64,000 nt of DNA, from contig NC_089979.1 of assembly GCF_036417845.1 (NCBI RefSeq), forward strand, positions 121,863,415 to 121,927,414, written 5' to 3'. A program made the position numbers and the translations under genes. The DNA comes from Apteryx mantelli (Eukaryota > Chordata > Aves > Apterygiformes > Apterygidae). Below the pieces are notes generated by a model. It was not told where the DNA came from. It ran no database searches and saw nothing but the letters and a program-made list of their open reading frames with translations. This document shows positions 61,301 to 64,000 of this stretch, piece by piece; within the stretch, counting starts at the first letter, position 1; each line of letters starts with the position of its first letter.

Positions 61301-62904
61301 ATCTGGTTTAGTGTAACAAATCCAGAAATCATTGTTTTCACAGTGGGAATTCAGAAAATATTGCTCATAGTCTACATTTCTTTTCCAGACTTAATAGCAA
61401 TGAAGATTAGAAAAAAAGTCACTGTATTTTTTATGTATTTTTGTATTTTATATTATTTATATAAATAATTATTTATAATATTTTATGTATCTATGTATTT
61501 TATATAATTACTATTACAAAATGATGGGGGATTTTTCCCTCCCAAGACAAAAGAAACTGAGGTAGACAATGGCACCAGCTCCATTTTGTTTAGATCCTCC
61601 TTCCCAAGCCCGAAATTAATTACCAATATTTGGATAGAAGTTTTAAACATACAAATGATCAACCATTAACCTACTGTGGGTCACTGACTGAGTCATTCAA
61701 ATCATAGATATCTGTGGAGTTATAACTGATTTTGAGCCCATGCTTTCTGTGTAGTTTTTATTTTAGCTGGATTCTTGTATGTTTTTAGAGGAACTGGCAT
61801 TTCACTGTTTTTTTTTCAGGGCTGTGAAGGGAATGATGAGAATTTCTAAATAAGAATTAATTCAGAGGTTAATCCCCAGATTTTATTTGCTGAGCATATG
61901 AGCACAAGGATGAGTATTTTACATTAAAACAGCAAGGATGTCCTCCCATCCTGGCAGTTAGGGAATCACTCCTCTGATAAAAGAGGGAGTGAAAGAGTCC
62001 AAGGTGGCCTTCTCACACCCACATTTACCAGTAAGAATGGCTAGCCTGAATTAGACTAGTCTAGACTGAAGTGGGTAGAAAGCAAGTTGTACTATGAAAA
62101 ATACAACTTTGCCCCCATATGCTTACACACATGCACATACACACTGTCCGAGGAAAGAGTAAGAGAGAAAGGTTATTCTCAAGAGAGCAGGTCCCTCCCA
62201 GTCATTCTCAAGTTATGACATCATCATCTGCTAGTGTCAGAATGGGGGTATAATTCTCATTACGGATATGAATATGGATGGTCATGTTAGAAATGACCTT
62301 GCAGAATGGAGACTATGAGATGTTCTGACTCTCTAAACTCACCTTTGCTCCTTTGCTCCCTTCAGGACCAGAGACACCTCTGCCATCCATGCCCTGCACA
62401 GGGTGAATATACCATCAGTTAGATTTTAATAGAGGATTAGATTTACATCCGATTCCCTCCTGGCCTAAAAACCTCCCATTACAATGATGTGCCCAGCCTC
62501 TTTAGGCTGATGAGGTAGGGCAAACTGCCACAACACAGTCTAAAACCAGTGGCAAACGGTGGCAAAAGCTGTGAAAAGAAAACATGGATTAAGACCATGC
62601 TTCCTCTCCACTGTATGGCCTACCTCTGGTATATTCTCCCTCTGTCATAGAGAATCTGAGTGGAAAGATATTCTCTCTAACCCACAAGGAATGTGGCGTC
62701 TATAAGGAAACTGAGAACCAAATGCAAAATAATTTTAATTGTACCAAAGAGGGAAAACAAAAGAAGAGGGAATGGACTGTATTGACTCAGCTGGATGAGA
62801 GTTAAACCACAGAAGCCCTGAATTAGGACAAAAAGACTCACAGGCATGCCCCTCTGTCCAGCTGGTCCCACTACACCCTTCTCTCCAGGGTCACCAGGCT
62901 CACC
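46186..62904 (-). CDS. COL6A4: Collagen alpha-4(VI) chain, 3' half (14 exons), 5' part off window
   Basis: Gene-level entry; coding sequence is the join of the 14 exons listed separately. All boundaries agree in phase and total 2,151 nt, giving 716 residues and a TAG stop without internal stops. The product is a secreted extracellular-matrix chain that would join other collagen VI chains (in the family, alpha1 and alpha2) in beaded microfilaments. Domains in order: about 104 residues of Gly-X-Y helix (the rest off window), Cys-rich neck PCELVNFTRENCPCSSDTCP, A-domain C1, hinge CTLCYDKC, A-domain C2, an acidic spacer of about 120 residues, and a Kunitz domain. Among collagen VI chains, alpha3 and alpha4 end in Kunitz. 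Alpha3 also has further domains after C2, including a fibronectin III domain, which are absent here, so alpha4 fits best. The human orthologue is a split pseudogene; here the visible part looks functional. Confidence 0.82.
46359..48286. other. COL6A4 intron before the Kunitz exon
   Basis: About 1.9 kb with donor GTATGA and acceptor CCAG. No repeat family or second gene recognised. Confidence 0.7.
48287..48558 (-). CDS. COL6A4: COL6A4 exon: acidic spacer between C2 and Kunitz
   Basis: A 272-nt exon. The acceptor chosen is TTGGAAG at 48559, behind a long CT tract, because it keeps phase with 48795-48888. An alternative AG at 48540-48539 would need a phase-1 partner. The donor is GTATGA. It reads VPFPGSDETGYSHGLEKVET through TITTTTELGYTVSKTGYDYE, then EDEYFTQEDAKEKKPQEYGE and EENEENLEATVETRAAYKDY. 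It is low in cysteine, strongly acidic and probably disordered. The YDYEEDEYF stretch has the acidic surroundings of tyrosine-sulfation sites in secreted proteins (inference). Confidence 0.85.
48795..48888 (-). CDS. COL6A4: COL6A4 exon: start of the post-C2 spacer
   Basis: Acceptor CTTTCCCCATAG. It reads, after the split Arg codon, EMNSYPSPELQEECENLDRG then DTQQQVSVIE. The donor used here is GTTTGG at 48794, which ends the exon in phase 2 and joins the next exon as IERVPFPGSD. A stronger-looking GTATCT lies just 5' (after DTQQQ), but it ends in phase 0 and would make the next exon run into a stop with its best acceptor. The 3' boundary is therefore less certain than the 5' one. Confidence 0.75.
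49706..50377 (-). CDS. COL6A4: COL6A4 exon: von Willebrand A domain C2
   Basis: A 672-nt exon with acceptor CTCTTCTTCTCTAG and donor GTAAGT, phase 1 at both ends. It starts DKCKPSTNCEVPIPPPVVMD and enters the A domain at LDITYIMDSSRSVSSEEFQR. The metal-binding DxSxS motif is intact (D-S-S-R-S). Later landmarks are GTRVALVQQAP, the segment around MEGPSAIASALQWTVENIFF, the strand HRVIFTIVGSKTS and GFTLFTLALGSDVSESELTE, ending at AQRFSRAFLNLLQ. Length and order fit the second C-terminal A domain, which mediates chain and matrix contacts. Confidence 0.93.
51015..51105 (-). CDS. COL6A4: COL6A4 exon: end of A-domain C1 and Cys hinge
   Basis: A 91-nt exon with acceptor AAAACACAG and donor GTAAGA, starting in phase 0 and ending in phase 1. 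It reads IDDTRRFQLFVWERQQSE, then SLENITYCTLCY. The split last codon joins the C2 exon as Asp, giving CTLCYDKC. It carries one N-glycosylation sequon (NIT). Counterpart of the relic exon at 13232-13325. Confidence 0.9.
51106..53675. other. COL6A4 intron within C1
   Basis: About 2.6 kb with no recognised gene. It contains the perfect hairpin at 53297-53332. A minus-strand open frame at 52513-52761 shows no family motif. Confidence 0.7.
53297..53332. repeat. Perfect inverted repeat, 16-bp arms, 4-nt loop
   Basis: Left arm GAAGTCTTCCACTATT at 53297-53312, spacer GGGT, and its exact reverse complement at 53317-53332. It lies in a COL6A4 intron about 340 nt downstream of the C1 exon donor. No mismatch in the arms. 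Confidence 0.9.
53676..54163 (-). CDS. COL6A4: COL6A4 exon: von Willebrand A domain C1
   Basis: A 488-nt exon with acceptor TTTCAAAATACAG and donor GTAAGT, entering in phase 1 and leaving in phase 0. It reads DTCPIYPTEVVFALDMSEDV and continues with FERMRNIVMSLLRTIKISES, GARVSIVSFNTNTRYLIRFS, NIGAAMRFVARNVFKRVRHG, RKVAIFFANGPSQ and LDITPVVIAFSEVPNIRRAF. This is the first C-terminal A domain. The metal-site motif is incomplete (D-M-S-E-D where DxSxS is canonical), so metal-dependent binding through C1 is doubtful. The domain is completed by the next exon. Confidence 0.93.
54276..54287 (-). CDS. COL6A4: COL6A4 microexon (12 nt) in the Cys neck
   Basis: Acceptor CTCTCCATTCCAG, exon CTTGCTCATCAG, donor GTAAGC. 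With its neighbours' split codons it adds Pro-Cys-Ser-Ser-(Asp), giving ENCPCSSDTCPIYP. Both flanking exons need phase 1, and only inclusion of this piece gives the CPC pair, so it is well supported despite its size. Confidence 0.82.
54868..54904 (-). CDS. COL6A4: COL6A4 exon: Cys neck after the triple helix (37 nt)
   Basis: Acceptor TTTTGCTCTTGCAG, donor GTAAGT. It reads PCELVNFTRENC and a split Pro codon. The PCEL motif right after the last Gly-X-Y triplet marks the end of the helix in type VI chains. It has one N-glycosylation sequon (NFT). The cysteines probably form interchain or intradomain disulfides (inference). Confidence 0.9.
55730..55765 (-). CDS. COL6A4: COL6A4 last helix exon (36 nt)
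   Basis: Acceptor TTTATTTCAG, donor GTAAGT. It reads GTKGPRGTIAME. Three full triplets lead out of the helix into PCELV of the next exon. Confidence 0.9.
55766..58031. other. COL6A4 intron, pyrimidine-rich centre
   Basis: About 2.3 kb. From about 56.53 to 56.70 kb the plus strand is very rich in C and T, and a C-run lies near 57.02 kb. Between 57.03 and 57.22 kb there is a moderately GC-rich patch that may be another diverged repeat. No exon seen. Confidence 0.6.
58032..58094 (-). CDS. COL6A4: COL6A4 helix exon (63 nt)
   Basis: Acceptor CTATTTTAG, donor GTAACG. It reads GNAGTPGSFGDPGDQGPPGP then Met, in perfect Gly-X-Y register. The relic has no detectable counterpart. Confidence 0.9.
58414..58476 (-). 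CDS. COL6A4: COL6A4 helix exon (63 nt)
   Basis: Acceptor TTAATTTTCAG, donor GTAAGA. It reads GEEGDPGIPGAEGPKGVRGR then Gly. Counterpart of relic exon 20463-20525, where one glycine became Trp. Confidence 0.9.
58616..58651 (-). CDS. COL6A4: COL6A4 helix exon (36 nt)
   Basis: Acceptor TTTTGGCAG, donor GTACAA. It reads GESGFIGYPGTK in full register. Counterpart of relic exon 23041-23076. Confidence 0.88.
60210..60728. repeat. GC-rich interspersed repeat, copy 3 of 3
   Basis: It begins near 'aggggcctgagcacatcc' and ends near 'ttggctctcagtgtgccatg'. It aligns by eye with copy 2 at both ends, with shared 'tggtgggacaggaccctt', 'caagggcactgcc' and 'gctgggctcccggctccc'. It also carries an internal tandem of 'gctctaagcat' and 'gctctagcat' units near 60.35-60.38 kb. 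Family unknown. Confidence 0.65.
61430..61510. repeat. AT-rich low-complexity tract
   Basis: Irregular TATTT/ATAAT units inside the long COL6A4 intron; almost free of G and C. Confidence 0.75.
62343..62393 (-). CDS. COL6A4: COL6A4 helix exon (51 nt) with imperfection
   Basis: Acceptor CACCCTGTGCAG, donor GTGAGT. It reads GMDGRGVSGPEGSKGAK. The register breaks after the fourth residue and resumes at the ninth. The paralogous relic exon breaks at the same position, so this is probably a family hinge in the helix. Confidence 0.9.
62842..62904 (-). CDS. COL6A4: COL6A4 helix exon (63 nt), right-most found
   Basis: Acceptor CAACTGTGACAG, donor GTGAGT. It reads GEPGDPGEKGVVGPAGQRGM then Pro. By exon order it is the counterpart of relic exon 25814-25876, where two of the glycines are lost. 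Upstream helix exons must lie beyond the right edge. Confidence 0.9.
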
Positions 62905-64000
62905 CTGTCACAGTTGAAATACAAAAACCATTAGTTTGGCTTATCCAGCATCATTCTTCTTTCTGAAATGGGAGTTTGTCTGCTCAGCTGAAGTGTGCTC
63001 ACACCTTTTATAGACAAAAAGTGTTCTGCGACAGACCATGTTTGATGGAGGGTTCTTACAGGTGAAACTGGAAAGCACCGGTCAAATCAGAATGTGCTGA
63101 GCACTGATGCAGCTAAACCCCACAGGTCTTCCTTCAATAAAAATCCCACTGTTACTAGGGATTCCTAATGGTGAGAGCATTTTCTGAGAAAAGTTATATT
63201 AATGGAAGTAGGAATTCTACCAGCCTGAAGAATCTGTTGACAGCAGAGTACATTTTTCAGGCAGTCTGTCCAGCTTGTGCTCCTAATTCTCTCACAAGTT
63301 TTCTTTTCTTGGATTCCTTTTTTGCCTTTCCCTTCCTTCATGAACTTTCTTCTAACAAGAACCCCAAAACTAAACAGCACAAAGCCAGATTGAGAAAATG
63401 GAGTGTATGGTGGAGCACTTGACAGACTCTGATTTATTCCAGTAAGAAGCAGTTTTTGTTATTGCTGCCACCAAAGACACAGGGATTAAATTCTTGTGCT
63501 TGTTCCCACCTTTCTCACTGTTTCACTACATGTTTTCAGGCAATCATTATGGTACCTTCCAACACCTCTTTGTCACTAAAGGTAATAACACACTGAATGT
63601 AATAATCCTTCAGAGATACTGAAAGGCTTAGTTAAGTGGTATTAGTTATGCCTTTTAGGTTCTTAGATGTAACAATACCTAAAATCGGTCCGTTTTAGTT
63701 AATAAAGTAAGTCTCTCATATCAAATGCACATTACTGAAAGGAAAGCAAGTGATAAAGTGTGTTACAAATAAGTGAATCATAATGTGGACCACCTAATTT
63801 TATAAGTCATTTTGTCTAACTTCATGTTGACTTAGTTATTTTCAACATATTAATTCCTGTGTAATAGACATCGTATTAGTCAGGACTTCTTGGACTGATT
63901 AAGAATCTTCTGAAGAAAAAGGTTAAAATAAGCAGCTAAACTTTATTAGCTGGTACATGTCTTCCATGGGTTGGACAGAGTCTAGGAATCATAAAATAAG
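62905..64000. other. COL6A4 intron running off the window
   Basis: About 1.1 kb with no further Gly-X-Y exon on the minus strand. The two opposed open frames at 63.17-63.42 kb show no family motif. Confidence 0.65.

Larger units (their letters stand above)
58652..62342. other. Long COL6A4 intron with GC-rich repeat
   Basis: About 3.7 kb between two helix exons. The relic's counterpart is about 2.1 kb. It contains GC-rich repeat copy 3 and a very AT-rich tract around 61.43-61.51 kb. No exon or second gene recognised. Confidence 0.65.

Noticed and set aside
63985..64000. Possible start of another CR1 end (aatcataaaataag)
   Set aside because: Only about 14 bases before the window ends; too short to support.

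Overview
The window looks like AT-rich nuclear DNA from a sauropsid, most likely a bird. The evidence is a 3'-end fragment of a CR1-type retrotransposon at the left edge, vertebrate split genes with GT-AG introns, many simple repeats, and no bacterial gene organisation. Everything recognisable as coding is on the minus strand and belongs to one family, the type VI collagen alpha chains of the alpha4/alpha5/alpha6 group. Transcription runs from right to left.

Right half (about 46.0-62.9 kb): the 3' part of an apparently intact gene, best called COL6A4. Fourteen exons join in phase into one open frame of 2,151 nt (716 codons plus stop). In order they encode six Gly-X-Y exons, a Cys-rich neck including a 12-nt microexon, von Willebrand A domain C1, domain C2, an acidic spacer rich in Tyr and Glu, and a terminal Kunitz domain with all six cysteines. 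The 5' part of the gene lies beyond the right edge.

Left-centre (about 12.3-35.6 kb): a decayed relative in the same orientation, directly downstream of COL6A4. Thirteen to fourteen Gly-X-Y exons, most of a C1 exon and an intact C1-end exon can be traced. They carry three in-frame TGA stops, two frameshifts, a lost splice acceptor, several lost glycines and missing exons. No N-terminal A domains, C2 exon or C-terminal domain were found. A second, partial copy of the C1 acceptor and exon start lies at 12.3 kb. It still has the acceptor that the copy at 17.3 kb has lost. In mammals COL6A4, COL6A5 and COL6A6 are tandem, so by position this is probably a COL6A5-like pseudogene.

The rest (1-12.3 kb, 35.6-46.0 kb and the introns) holds no gene I can support. 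It contains simple repeats, a G-quadruplex candidate, a Z-DNA candidate, several inverted repeats, and three copies of an unclassified GC-rich repeat at 0.7, 19.6 and 60.2 kb. Nothing here looks like a new multi-gene system. The notable biology is a working collagen VI chain beside a relic in which the decay can be followed step by step.
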